A DNA stretch of 54,233 bases. Origin: an uncultured Lachnospiraceae bacterium. Lineage in GTDB: Bacteria; Bacillota; Clostridia; Lachnospirales; Lachnospiraceae. Shown here piece after piece: positions 39,894-48,533 of this stretch (position 1 is the first letter of the stretch; every line of letters starts with the position of its first letter). The notes beneath the pieces are model-generated. The model had not been told where the DNA came from and searched no databases. It was given only the letters and a program-made list of their open reading frames with translations. The stretch is taken from NCBI GenBank assembly GCA_947588995.1, contig CANPZI010000019.1:1-54233 (forward strand). Direction: 5' to 3'. The translations under genes and the position numbers were made by a program.

Positions 39894-42026
39894 TTATGCT
39901 CCGCCGAGCATACTGGACAGGGAGCCGCTCTTGGACTGCAGCTTCGCCATCGCCGTCTCCATCTGGGAAAACTTGGTGTACCACTTATCCATCAGGTTGT
40001 TCAGCTTCTCCTCTTCCTTGGCGATCTTGTCCTTGTAGTCGTCATACTCGGCCTTCATCGTCTTGTCGTTGTATACGGTGAACATGCTCCTCGTATCCTT
40101 GATCGCGCTCATCTTATCCGTCAGCTTGTTGTACAGGTTGCCGGCCAGCTTCGAGAAGAAATCGCCCACTGTCTCGGGATCGGTCGCGAGCATCATCTTG
40201 AGCATATCGGTCTCGCCCTTGACGCTGGCATCGTCGGCATCGCCGTTGATGTGATAGGCGTCTCTCTCGTTCTCCGCCGCGTTGAAGTAGCCGAGCGTAT
40301 TGATGCCGAAATCGGACAGGAACATCGTCTTGCCGTTCACCTCCGCGCCCTGCATCATCACCGTCTTGATCGAGTCGGTGAGGTCACCCAGCGTGGAATC
40401 CCTGCGCAGCAGAGAGTCTTTGATCTTCTTCTCCCACTCCTCGATCTCGGAGTCGGCCATCTCGGCTTTCTCCTCGGAGGTCAGCGGCTCGTAGCCCTTG
40501 GACGAATCCGCGTTGTAGAGCGCGCTCATCTCGTTCATCAGGCTGTTGTACTCCTTGAAGAAGTTCTTGACCATATCGTAGATGCCGTCCACATCCGCTG
40601 AGGTCGTGATCGTCGCACCCTTAGTCTCCTCATAGACAGAGATCGTCATGCCGTTGATCGTGAAATCGTTGCTGCTGGAAGTGAACTCCGCACCGTCCAG
40701 CGTAATTTTTGCATCCTGGCCGTTCACCTTGACCGCGCCGTCTCCGAGCTTATTGATCTCATCCAGAGCATTCTTCGCATACGCTACCTTGGCGTCAAAC
40801 TCAGTCGTGACCTCCTGCGTCAGAGCCTCTGTGCCCTTCACCGTCTCCTGACCGTCCGCGCCGATATCGGTCGTAAAATATTTCTCGTTATCGGTGATCG
40901 TGGCCTGATTGCTCTCGATCTGCTTTTCTTTCGCCTCAACCGCGCTGACGGCGTTGTACTGCAGCTCCAGATCATTGAACTGAGACTGCTTCTCGTCGAG
41001 CGCTTTCTGCGCCGTGTCCACGTCGTCCTGCGTTGCCGTGCCGTCCGCGAACGCTTTCTGCTTCTCTTCCAGCGCGGCCTTAGCCTCGTCCAGCTCTTTC
41101 TTCAGACCACCCTTGCGCTCTCCGCCTTCCAGCGGCCCGTACATCTCGGTCTCCAGCGCCGCCGCGTCCTTGTTTGCGGCTTTCGCCTGTTGGTAAGCCT
41201 GATTCTCCTCAAGCTGCTGCTTCTCTTTCTCCAGCGTCTCGTTCTGCTTCTTAAGGCTGTCGTTCTGCGCCTTGCGCTCCGCCGCGCGCTTCGCCACCTC
41301 GTCCGCGATCACCTTGCCATAAGCGTCCTTATCGCTCTCATAGGAAGCCCACTTCTCATATTCCGCCTTGGCCGCCGTATCGTTTTTGTCCACCAGCCCC
41401 AGCGCGTCGAGCGCTTTCAGGCCCGCCGCGTTGTCCGCCGTGAGCGTGAAGTTCGCTTTCTCGCCGGTTTCCAGAGAACTCAGGAAGAATCTGTGATTCT
41501 CATTGTCGAAGCTTGCGGAGATCCCCGCGTTCTTTAACTGCTTCACGAGATCGCTGATCTTCATGTCGCCGTCCAGCTTGATCTTGGTCGTCTTGCCGCC
41601 CACATTCACGCTGATGCTCGCGTCGCCCGTGATCCCCAGCTCGCTCAGCTTCGTGTCACTTGTGACATTCTGGCCGTCAAGGCTTAAGTCGCGCCCCGTG
41701 AGCTTGCCGCTCTTGGCCAGCTGATCCACGTCCACGGTCTGCACGCCGTCCACCGCGTTGCTGTTCGCGAGTACGCTGAGGGCATTGGAATTGGACACTT
41801 TCGCCGTCTTCTTCAGGTAAGAAGCCTGAAAGCGCATGTTGTCCAGCGTGTTGGTATAGAAATTATAAATCTTGGTATTCAGCGCTTTCCACGCGTCCAT
41901 CTTCCAGCTCAGCTTCGTCTGGTCCTTGACGTACTTGCTCTTCTTGACGCTCTGTGCGGAGACAAGTTCGCTGATGATGGCCTCCGTGTCCAGGCCCGAA
42001 TACATACCCGTAATTCTGATTGGCAT
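39894..42026 (-). CDS. fliD: Filament cap protein FliD with long coiled-coil insert
   Basis: 710-residue HAP2. The N-terminus (MPIRITGMYSGLDTEAII, then VDVDQLAKSGKLTG near residue 97) and C-terminus (EEEKLNNLMDKWYTKFSQMETAMAKLQS) are typical. Between residues about 215 and 385 there is an extra segment of charged heptads (KAQNDSLKKQNETLEKEKQQ, KKELDEAKAALEEKQKAF, AQKALDEKQSQFNDLELQY) predicted to form a long coiled coil. Many FliD proteins are about 450-550 residues, so the insert explains the extra length. It follows flaG by 26 bases under a SigD promoter. Confidence 0.96.
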   Translation of the reverse strand: MPIRITGMYSGLDTEAIISELVSAQSVKKSKYVKDQTKLSWKMDAWKALNTKIYNFYTNTLDNMRFQASYLKKTAKVSNSNALSVLANSNAVDGVQTVDVDQLAKSGKLTGRDLSLDGQNVTSDTKLSELGITGDASISVNVGGKTTKIKLDGDMKISDLVKQLKNAGISASFDNENHRFFLSSLETGEKANFTLTADNAAGLKALDALGLVDKNDTAAKAEYEKWASYESDKDAYGKVIADEVAKRAAERKAQNDSLKKQNETLEKEKQQLEENQAYQQAKAANKDAAALETEMYGPLEGGERKGGLKKELDEAKAALEEKQKAFADGTATQDDVDTAQKALDEKQSQFNDLELQYNAVSAVEAKEKQIESNQATITDNEKYFTTDIGADGQETVKGTEALTQEVTTEFDAKVAYAKNALDEINKLGDGAVKVNGQDAKITLDGAEFTSSSNDFTINGMTISVYEETKGATITTSADVDGIYDMVKNFFKEYNSLMNEMSALYNADSSKGYEPLTSEEKAEMADSEIEEWEKKIKDSLLRRDSTLGDLTDSIKTVMMQGAEVNGKTMFLSDFGINTLGYFNAAENERDAYHINGDADDASVKGETDMLKMMLATDPETVGDFFSKLAGNLYNKLTDKMSAIKDTRSMFTVYNDKTMKAEYDDYKDKIAKEEEKLNNLMDKWYTKFSQMETAMAKLQSKSGSLSSMLGGA

Positions 42027-42052
42027 ATCTTTACCCTCCTGCTGTTCTACAC

Positions 42053-42499
42053 TTAGCGTTTCTCATCTACAAGGATACCTGCCATCTCCCAGATCCGCGC
42101 GATCATGTCAAGCGTCTTCTCGGGCGGGAACTCTTTGATGACTTCCTTCGTATCCTTATCCAAAATCTTGATCATAATTCTGTTTGTCTCTTCGTGAACG
42201 CCGAACACAGCCTCCTCGTTGGTGTTGTTGATCTTCTTGTTCATCTCCGCGATCATCTTCTTGAGCTGGTCAGGAGTCGTCTGCCCGTTCAGCGCCTGCT
42301 GTTGCTGCTGGCTGCCGCTGCCCTCGCTGCCGCTTTTCTCATCCTGCGCCTGCGTCTGAGAAACCGCCGCGGTGGTCTGGTCAACATTCACTGTCTGTCC
42401 ACCCTCAGGAACGTCCGTGTTCACTGGTGCTGTCGTCTGCGGTTTTACAACCGTCTGTGCCTGATAGGTCATGGCACTGCTTAATGGTTCGATTGCCAT
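42053..42499 (-). CDS. flaG: FlaG-family flagellar protein
   Basis: 148-residue protein. Residues 1-75 are Gln/Thr/Ser-rich and low in complexity. Residues 78-148 form the FlaG domain (LKKMIAEMNKKINNTNEEAVFGV, IMIKILDKDTKEVIKEFPPEK). FlaG influences filament length in some bacteria. It is the first gene after a SigD promoter and has GGAGGTG upstream of the ATG. Confidence 0.93.
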   Translation of the reverse strand: MAIEPLSSAMTYQAQTVVKPQTTAPVNTDVPEGGQTVNVDQTTAAVSQTQAQDEKSGSEGSGSQQQQQALNGQTTPDQLKKMIAEMNKKINNTNEEAVFGVHEETNRIMIKILDKDTKEVIKEFPPEKTLDMIARIWEMAGILVDEKR

Positions 42500-42630
42500 C
42501 GTTCTTCACCTCCGTGTGATTTTTGGTATATTAGTAGAATCGTCTTGTGATACGCCCGCCCTGCCGCCGCGCGGAAAATACGCATATTTTCGCGCAAAGG
42601 CAGAGAGTCTCCGCGTAATCTTTGATATAT

Positions 42631-42657
42631 ATATCGGAAATTTTTGAAATATGTTTA
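42631..42657 (-). promoter_or_regulatory. SigD promoter of flaG-fliD-fliS
   Basis: On the minus strand TAAA (42657-42654) and TCCGATAT are separated by 15 bases, the same geometry as at fliC and flgM. The leader is about 125 bases. Confidence 0.88.
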
Positions 42658-42727
42658 GTGTCAGGGAAATAAAACGGCAATAATTTTCTCCAGCTGCCTC
42701 TCCCAGGTGTAGCGTACTCTTTCTCTC

Positions 42728-42756
42728 TTTACTTCGCACTTGGATTTTATTATACT
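42728..42756 (+). promoter_or_regulatory. SigA-type promoter of the divergent CgeB-like gene
   Basis: TTTACT and TATACT are separated by 17 bases on the plus strand. The two divergent promoters for flaG and this gene lie about 70 bases apart. Confidence 0.65.
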
Positions 42757-42811
42757 ATTTTTATGTGATCTTTCAAAGAACTTTCATGACAAAAACGGGG
42801 ATTTTGATTGC

Positions 42812-44092
42812 ATGGAGATACTCTTCTACCGCTACAACAGCATATGCGAGCCGGATATCATACAGGTCTTTCGTGATCTCGGCGTCACCGTCCTCACGGA
42901 GGAGGCGGAGATGACCGACAAACACATCACGCCCAGGCAGTGCGCCGAGAAGCTCACCGGCTGGCTGACTTCCCACTCTTTTGCTTTCGTGTTCAGCGTC
43001 AACTTTTTTCCGGCAATCTCTTACACCTGCAGCCGGTTTCGTGTGCCTTACGTCTGCTGGAGCGTGGACTCCCCTGTGCCGGAGCTCTTCTCCAACGCCT
43101 TAAAGAACGAGTGGAACCGCGTCTTCCTGTTCGACCGGGCGCAGTATGAATATTTCCGGCCCGTCAACCCGGACTGCATCTTCTATCTGCCCCTGGCCAC
43201 GAACGCGAAGCGCTGGGAGGATGTCGTCCTGCATATGACCGAGGAGGATTTCGCGAAGTACGGTGCGGACGTGAGTTTCGTCGGCTCGCTCTACACCGAG
43301 AAATGCCGCTACGACGCTCTCCCCAGGCAGCCCCTGAGCGGCAGCGCTCCCGCAGGCGTCGGCAATCTCCCCGCAGGCACGGCAGGCGCTCCGGGCGGCG
43401 GCAGAGGTCTATCCTCTTTCACGCAGGGCTTCGTGGACGGCCTGATCGAAGCACAGCTTCATGTGTACGGCTGCAACTTCATCGCGGACAGTCTGCCACA
43501 GCGCGTGATCGACGAGATCGCGGACGCCGACCCGGATTTCTATGAGGGAACAGACACCTGCGGGGACACCCGCCGCTATCTGGCCGCCCATCAATATATC
43601 GGCATGAAGCTGGCGGCCGTTGAGCGGGAGCGGACGCTGAATGCCCTGGCAAAACACTTTCGGGTGGCGCTCTACACTCACAGCGACACTTCCCGCCTGA
43701 AGAACGTGGACTGCCGCGGCAGCGCCCGGACGCTCACCGAGATGCCGAAGATCTTCCACGCCAGCCGGATCAATCTGAACATGACGATGCGTCCCATCGA
43801 GACGGGACTCTCCCTGCGCGTCTGGGACATCCTGGGCTGCGGCGGCTTCCTGCTGACCAACTATCAGGCGGAGGTCCCGGACTACTTTGAGATCGGCCGC
43901 GATCTGGAAACCTACAGTTCTCCGGACGAGCTGGAGGAGAAAGTGCGCTACTATCTCTCCCACGAGGATGAGCGAATTGAGATCGCCGTCAACGGTTACG
44001 AAAAAACCGCAAAACATCACACCTACGAGCTGCGGATCGCGGAGATGATCCGGATCCTGAGCGATCATACGCCGGACGCTTCAGCGGGCTGA
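42812..44092 (+). CDS. CgeB/DUF3880-like glycosyltransferase inside the flagellar region
   Basis: 426-residue protein of the SFVGSLYT subfamily: VFSVNFFPAISYTC and CWSVDSPVPELFS in the N-terminal half, SFVGSLYTEKCRYD in the middle, RINLNMTMRPIETG and WDILGCGGFLLTN in the donor domain and SHEDERIEIAVNG near the end. A Gly/Ala/Pro/Ser-rich insert at about residues 170-200 replaces part of the inter-domain region. The start MEILFYRYN is chosen because homologues begin there; the upstream open frame overlaps the promoter. The ribosome-binding site GGGGAT is weak. It lies between the flgM-csrA and flaG operons, on the opposite strand, so it is another filament-associated transferase candidate. Confidence 0.87.
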   Translation: MEILFYRYNSICEPDIIQVFRDLGVTVLTEEAEMTDKHITPRQCAEKLTGWLTSHSFAFVFSVNFFPAISYTCSRFRVPYVCWSVDSPVPELFSNALKNEWNRVFLFDRAQYEYFRPVNPDCIFYLPLATNAKRWEDVVLHMTEEDFAKYGADVSFVGSLYTEKCRYDALPRQPLSGSAPAGVGNLPAGTAGAPGGGRGLSSFTQGFVDGLIEAQLHVYGCNFIADSLPQRVIDEIADADPDFYEGTDTCGDTRRYLAAHQYIGMKLAAVERERTLNALAKHFRVALYTHSDTSRLKNVDCRGSARTLTEMPKIFHASRINLNMTMRPIETGLSLRVWDILGCGGFLLTNYQAEVPDYFEIGRDLETYSSPDELEEKVRYYLSHEDERIEIAVNGYEKTAKHHTYELRIAEMIRILSDHTPDASAG

Positions 44093-44164
44093 CCCTCCTG
44101 TCGTCCGTCGCCATCCTGCACTGTATCATCACCTTGTCCGACACCGCCTCTCCGAAACCATACG

Positions 44165-44205
44165 CAAAACGAGCGGAGCATCTGCGCTCCGCCCGCTGTT
44201 TTCTT
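44165..44205 (-). terminator. Bidirectional terminator between csrA and the CgeB-like gene
   Basis: GCGGAGC and GCTCCGC form a GC stem with a 6-base loop, flanked by AAAACGA and TGTTTTC. T-runs follow on both strands, so it ends both the csrA transcript and the convergent gene. Confidence 0.8.
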
Positions 44206-44270
44206 CTGATGATTTTGTCTATGCCGCACCTGTCTGCCGCCTATCCCGCGCCGTTCTGCGGCACACACGG

Positions 44271-44489
44271 TCAGCCCAGCAGATTTTTCAGTGCCTCCAT
44301 ACCGTCCACATTGACCGCTTCCTTATTGGCGTCCTGAATCTGCACATACACTTCCTTGCGGTATACAGGCACTTCGCGAGGTGCGCTGATGCCCAGCTTT
44401 ACCTGCTCACCCTTGATTTCCAGCACCGTGATCTCCACGTTGTTGTTGATCACGAGCGCTTCATTCTTCTTTCTGGACAAAGCTAACAT
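44271..44489 (-). CDS. csrA: Carbon storage regulator CsrA
   Basis: 72-residue RNA-binding translational repressor: MLALSRKKNEALVINNNVEI, then VKLGISAPREVPVYRKEVY, which contains the RNA-contact residues. The ATG follows the fliW stop directly with no gap, so the antagonist and the repressor are made together. Its likely target is the fliC leader in this window. The long C-terminal extension is typical of flagellated Firmicutes. Confidence 0.97.
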   Translation of the reverse strand: MLALSRKKNEALVINNNVEITVLEIKGEQVKLGISAPREVPVYRKEVYVQIQDANKEAVNVDGMEALKNLLG

Positions 44490-44945
44490 CTACTCACCTG
44501 CTTTCTTCTGATTGAGAATATCATAGATGGGATACTTAACCTTATACTCGTCGCCCTCCACGATGATCTGGATCGCTTTCTTTTCGGCTGCGTTGATGAC
44601 GATGGGGCCTTTCAGGTTGACCGACATCTTTGTCAGATCTTTCGGCACCGTCACTGTCACCAGCACGAGCAGTTCCTCCGGCACAATCTTCCCGATCGCG
44701 TTCAGCAGTTCATCGTCGGCCTCCGGGTTATAGTCGGGGCAGACGATCAGCGGGTCCATCACCGGCATCGCGAACGCCGGCTCCTGTATGGACTGCAGCC
44801 AGTGGATGGATTCCGTCCCTTTCTCCTCGTCATGGACGAGCGTGAACTCCGTCAGATCCGGGAATCCGATAATCCCTTTCGGGAAATGGATGATCTTGTC
44901 GTCGTCAATCACGATCTCACCGAATACCTTAGTCAAAATCTGCAT
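44490..44945 (-). CDS. fliW: Flagellar assembly factor FliW
   Basis: 151-residue protein that binds either flagellin or CsrA. DDDKIIHFPKGIIGFPDLTEF and the block FAMPVMDPLIVCPDYNPE are diagnostic. When flagellin is free FliW releases CsrA, which then blocks fliC translation. It lies 57 bases after flgL and abuts csrA. Confidence 0.97.
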   Translation of the reverse strand: MQILTKVFGEIVIDDDKIIHFPKGIIGFPDLTEFTLVHDEEKGTESIHWLQSIQEPAFAMPVMDPLIVCPDYNPEADDELLNAIGKIVPEELLVLVTVTVPKDLTKMSVNLKGPIVINAAEKKAIQIIVEGDEYKVKYPIYDILNQKKAGE

Positions 44946-45002
44946 ATCTCGTAACCGCCTTTCCTCTCTGTCGCCGCACGGCCGCCGACCGGCAGCACAT
45001 CT

Positions 45003-46550
45003 TTAAATGTAATTCATCAGGTTGGTCTGCATGATCTTGCCGGTCGCCATGAGCGCCGCCTCGTAGATCAGCTCGGAGCTGGACAGTTCCACCGCCACCT
45101 GCGTGACGTCGATGCTCTCGTTGTCCGTCTGCAGATCCTTGAACGTAGCCTGCTGGTTCATCAGACGGTTGGAGATCAGTTCCAGCCTGCTGCCCCTGGT
45201 GGAATTGTTCGTGCCCGCCACATTGTTGGCATCCAGATAATCCTGATACTTGGTGATCTGGTTCTGGAACTGGTCGTGGATGTTCTCACGGATATAGGTC
45301 TGCGCTTTCTCGGCGGCCTCTTTCTGCTTTGTGAGACTCTTATACTCGTCGCTGTCCTCGGGATAGTCCGCCATCTTCGCCTCGATGTCGCTCAGCTTCG
45401 TCTCAATGCCGCGGAGCTGATCCAGACAGCGCTGGAAGTCGTCCATATCGCGCTGCACATCGTGGCTGAAGATCTCCGACGCCACCGTGTTGACCTGAAT
45501 ATTCTGATTGAAGCCGACGTCATAGTAGATATCCTGCGGCAGTGTCGTCACGCCGTCCTTATTGTAGGCCGTCGTCTTTGTCTTGCCGCCGCCGATATCT
45601 TTCGTCTCGGTGCACTCGAAGTAGTGTACGGGATTGATGTCATCTTTCTCCCAGGAGGACTTGTCATAGGTGACGCTGAATGTGTCGCCCTCCTTGAAGT
45701 TGGCGGTATAATAATCCTCGCTGAAAACCAGCTCGCCCGTGGACGGGATGTAGGCGACTCCTGTCTCCGTGCCCCGCGCGATCGCGCGGTACGCCTCCTC
45801 GGCGCTCGCATACTCCGTCATCGCAATCGCGCCCCCGCCGCCCACAAATTTCGGCAGTTCTCCCGCTGTCGCCGTATCGTCCAGATTGTCATAAGACAGA
45901 CGCACACGGTACATCTTCGTGTCCGTGATATCCTGCTCGTAGCTGGTATTACTGCCATCCGCTTTCATGCCGTCCGGGCCGTATGAGGTGGTATCGTCCA
46001 GTGCGCTGAAATCCGTAAATTCAAAGGAATCGATGTCCGCGAAGCCGAGATTCTCCTTGATATTGTAGGATACGGGATGCTTCTTCATCTCCGCGATATC
46101 CTCCGCGGAGAACGTGATCGCCGTGTCCGTCCTATAGCCTGAGAAGATATAGCGCCCCGCGTAGTCCACATTGCCGCTGGCGTAGAACTCTTTCGTCAGG
46201 GACTTCATCTGCGTGAGGATGATGTCCAGATCGTCCGCCGTCAGGTCCTTGTTGGCCCCCTCGCCCGCTTTTTTGTAGAGATCCGTCAGGATATCGTCGA
46301 TCGTCGCGATCGCGTCCGCCGTGACGTCCAGCCAGTGTTCCGCGTCCTCCGCGTTCTTCTCGTAGTACTGGGTCACGTAGGTCACATTGCTGCGCAGGCG
46401 CAGCGCCCGGATCGCCACCACCGGATCGTCCGAGGGCCTGGCAATCTTGCTCTGGTTCGTCATCTGGTTTGTCAGCTTATCCTCCAGCAGCTTGTTCTGG
46501 TTGAGATTATACAGCGAATTGTTCCGCATGATCTTGTTCGTCATTCTCAT
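45003..46550 (-). CDS. flgL: Hook-filament junction protein FlgL (HAP3)
   Basis: 515-residue junction protein. The N-terminus MRMTNKIMRNNSLYNLNQNK and QSKIARPSDDPVVAIRALRLR is flagellin-like. The C-terminal segment with NNSTRGSRLELISNRLMNQQ and SIDVTQVAVELSSSELIYEAALM is the FlgL ending. It is longer than the roughly 300 residues of enteric FlgL because of a middle domain at about 150-360. AGAGG precedes the ATG. It follows the shorter-spaced pair of flgK genes. Confidence 0.95.
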   Translation of the reverse strand: MRMTNKIMRNNSLYNLNQNKLLEDKLTNQMTNQSKIARPSDDPVVAIRALRLRSNVTYVTQYYEKNAEDAEHWLDVTADAIATIDDILTDLYKKAGEGANKDLTADDLDIILTQMKSLTKEFYASGNVDYAGRYIFSGYRTDTAITFSAEDIAEMKKHPVSYNIKENLGFADIDSFEFTDFSALDDTTSYGPDGMKADGSNTSYEQDITDTKMYRVRLSYDNLDDTATAGELPKFVGGGGAIAMTEYASAEEAYRAIARGTETGVAYIPSTGELVFSEDYYTANFKEGDTFSVTYDKSSWEKDDINPVHYFECTETKDIGGGKTKTTAYNKDGVTTLPQDIYYDVGFNQNIQVNTVASEIFSHDVQRDMDDFQRCLDQLRGIETKLSDIEAKMADYPEDSDEYKSLTKQKEAAEKAQTYIRENIHDQFQNQITKYQDYLDANNVAGTNNSTRGSRLELISNRLMNQQATFKDLQTDNESIDVTQVAVELSSSELIYEAALMATGKIMQTNLMNYI

Positions 46551-46639
46551 GGCTTTTACCTCTCTTCTCTCTCACACACTCTCTCGTCTTCTATATGCTC
46601 TCGTCGCTATATGGCCGCCGCCTGCAGCCTATACATCCG

Positions 46640-48499
46640 TTATACGCCTGTCTGCAGAATCAGCCTGTCGTACACTTCCGTCAGCACGGAGATCATCTTT
46701 GATGCCAGCGTGTAGGAGTTCTCGTACTTGATCAGGCTCAGCGCCTCCTCGTCCTCGTCCACGCCGGAGATCGACGTCCGCTGGTTGTCGATGTTTGACT
46801 CCAGACTTAAGTAGGTCGAATAGAAAGTGTCCGCATTGCTCGCATTCAGCATCGCGTCGGAGAGCACGCACTCCAGAAAACCGCCCGCCGTCCTGCCACG
46901 GAAACTGAACTGTCTCTCGTCGTTGATCATGGAGATGACCTTGCGCACCTGATTGTTCTGCTCTACGCCGTCCTGCTCCTCAACATCCGGCGTGCTGCTG
47001 TCGTCCACATTCTCTCTCGTGCCGAGCAGGCTCGCGTCGTGCATCAGTTCATTCGTGACCGTCACGTTGCCCGCCGTCATATAGTAATATCCCTTGCCGT
47101 TGCCGCGGGAGTCGTTCAGTTCGTTCTCCGTGTACTCTCCCGTGCCGTTCGGGTATGCTCCCGTGAAGAGGATGCCCGCATCCTCGCCCGCGCCCGTGAG
47201 ACCCTCCGTGAAGATCGCGTTGACTCTCTGCGCGAACTCGCGGATCCACTCGTTCATCTGGGACATATAGTAGGGCACGCCCTGATAGTCCACGCCCTGA
47301 TTGATCGTCGCGTCCCGGTTCAGCTTCACGACGGTGAGCGGCGCGTCGCTCTTCTCATTGTCAATCGTGAACGTGTAAGTGCCCGCCGCCTCGTCGTAGG
47401 ACCAGTCCGTATAGTAGTAGAGCTGATCGCCGATATTGATGACGCCGCCCGTGTCGGACAGCTTGCACTGCGTCATGCTCTTTAGGTAGGAATCGCCAAC
47501 CTCGATCGTGACCCTGCTGGTCTTGCCCGCGTAGTTGATGCTGGTTGCCCTGCCGTGGAAATACTCGCCGTTGTTGCCGTCGCGCATCTGGATCAGTCCC
47601 TTGAGTTCTCCGCCCATGGACTCATTGTACATGCCGAAGTTCCTGCCGTCGGTCCAGTAGATATCGTAGAGGCCGTCCACGTCGGTCTGGTTGACTTTCT
47701 CATCCGCGCTGCGCGCCACGCACATGAGCTGATTGTATTCGTTCATATCGACCAGCACCTGGCCGCCGGCAATGCGGACGATATATCTGGTCGCTCCCGT
47801 GTCGTTGCCGTTCTGGTCGTAGATCGGGACTTCCTCCGTCTCCACATCCACCACCGCGGACAACTCGTCGACGAGGTTATCCCTCTTGTCGCGGAGTTCA
47901 TTCGCCGTGCCGCCGCTCATCTCGATCACGTTGATCTGCTTGTTGACCGTGGCGATGTCCTGCGCGATGGAATTGATGTGATCCACGCGGATCTTGATCT
48001 CGTCGTTGACGTCCTCCTGCAGGTTCTGCAGATCGCCGTACATGGTATTGAAATAATCCGTCAGGCTCTTGGCCGTGGAGCGGAACGCCATCTTCACCGA
48101 ATCGTTGTCGGGATCGTTCGCCAGACTCTGCAGCGAGATCGCCAGCTGGTCAAACACCGAGGAGAAGCCCGTCTTGCCGTCGTCCTCGAGATACTGCTCG
48201 ATCATCTTGCAGTAGTAAGCTTTCGTGTCGAACTCGCCCAGCTTCGTCTCGTTCTGGCGGAATTTATTGTCGTAAAAGTTCTCGCGGATCCGCTCAATCG
48301 CCAGCGTATTGACGCCCGCACCCGCACAGCCGTATGTGGAAAAGACGCGCAGCGGGTTCATCGCCTCCTGCTTTACTTCCTGTCTGCTGTAGCCCAGCGT
48401 GTTCGTATTGCTGATATTGTTCGCCGTCGTGTTCAGCGCCGCGTTGGCCGCCCGCAGTCCCGACGCCGCGATCTCCAGCCCAAAAAATGTAGATGGCAT
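46640..48499 (-). CDS. flgK: Hook-filament junction protein FlgK (HAP1), copy 1
   Basis: 619-residue protein. The rod/hook signature is at the N-terminus (FFGLEIAASGLRAANAALNT, NNISNTNTLGYSRQ), a coiled segment with GGTANELRDKRDNLVDELS is near residue 205, and the C-terminus SLIKYENSYTLASKMISVL is typical. It contains several Cys residues, for example YGCAGAG. It lies 34 bases downstream of a second, shorter flgK-like gene. The two differ strongly, so they probably have separate roles in the junction. Confidence 0.93.
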   Translation of the reverse strand: MPSTFFGLEIAASGLRAANAALNTTANNISNTNTLGYSRQEVKQEAMNPLRVFSTYGCAGAGVNTLAIERIRENFYDNKFRQNETKLGEFDTKAYYCKMIEQYLEDDGKTGFSSVFDQLAISLQSLANDPDNDSVKMAFRSTAKSLTDYFNTMYGDLQNLQEDVNDEIKIRVDHINSIAQDIATVNKQINVIEMSGGTANELRDKRDNLVDELSAVVDVETEEVPIYDQNGNDTGATRYIVRIAGGQVLVDMNEYNQLMCVARSADEKVNQTDVDGLYDIYWTDGRNFGMYNESMGGELKGLIQMRDGNNGEYFHGRATSINYAGKTSRVTIEVGDSYLKSMTQCKLSDTGGVINIGDQLYYYTDWSYDEAAGTYTFTIDNEKSDAPLTVVKLNRDATINQGVDYQGVPYYMSQMNEWIREFAQRVNAIFTEGLTGAGEDAGILFTGAYPNGTGEYTENELNDSRGNGKGYYYMTAGNVTVTNELMHDASLLGTRENVDDSSTPDVEEQDGVEQNNQVRKVISMINDERQFSFRGRTAGGFLECVLSDAMLNASNADTFYSTYLSLESNIDNQRTSISGVDEDEEALSLIKYENSYTLASKMISVLTEVYDRLILQTGV

Positions 48500-48533
48500 G
48501 TTCTTTCACTCCTTCCGTCCCCGTCCGGCCCTA

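Noticed and set aside
42506..42739. 77-codon frame upstream of flaG
   Set aside because: It spans both divergent promoters and has low-complexity sequence with no ribosome-binding site.
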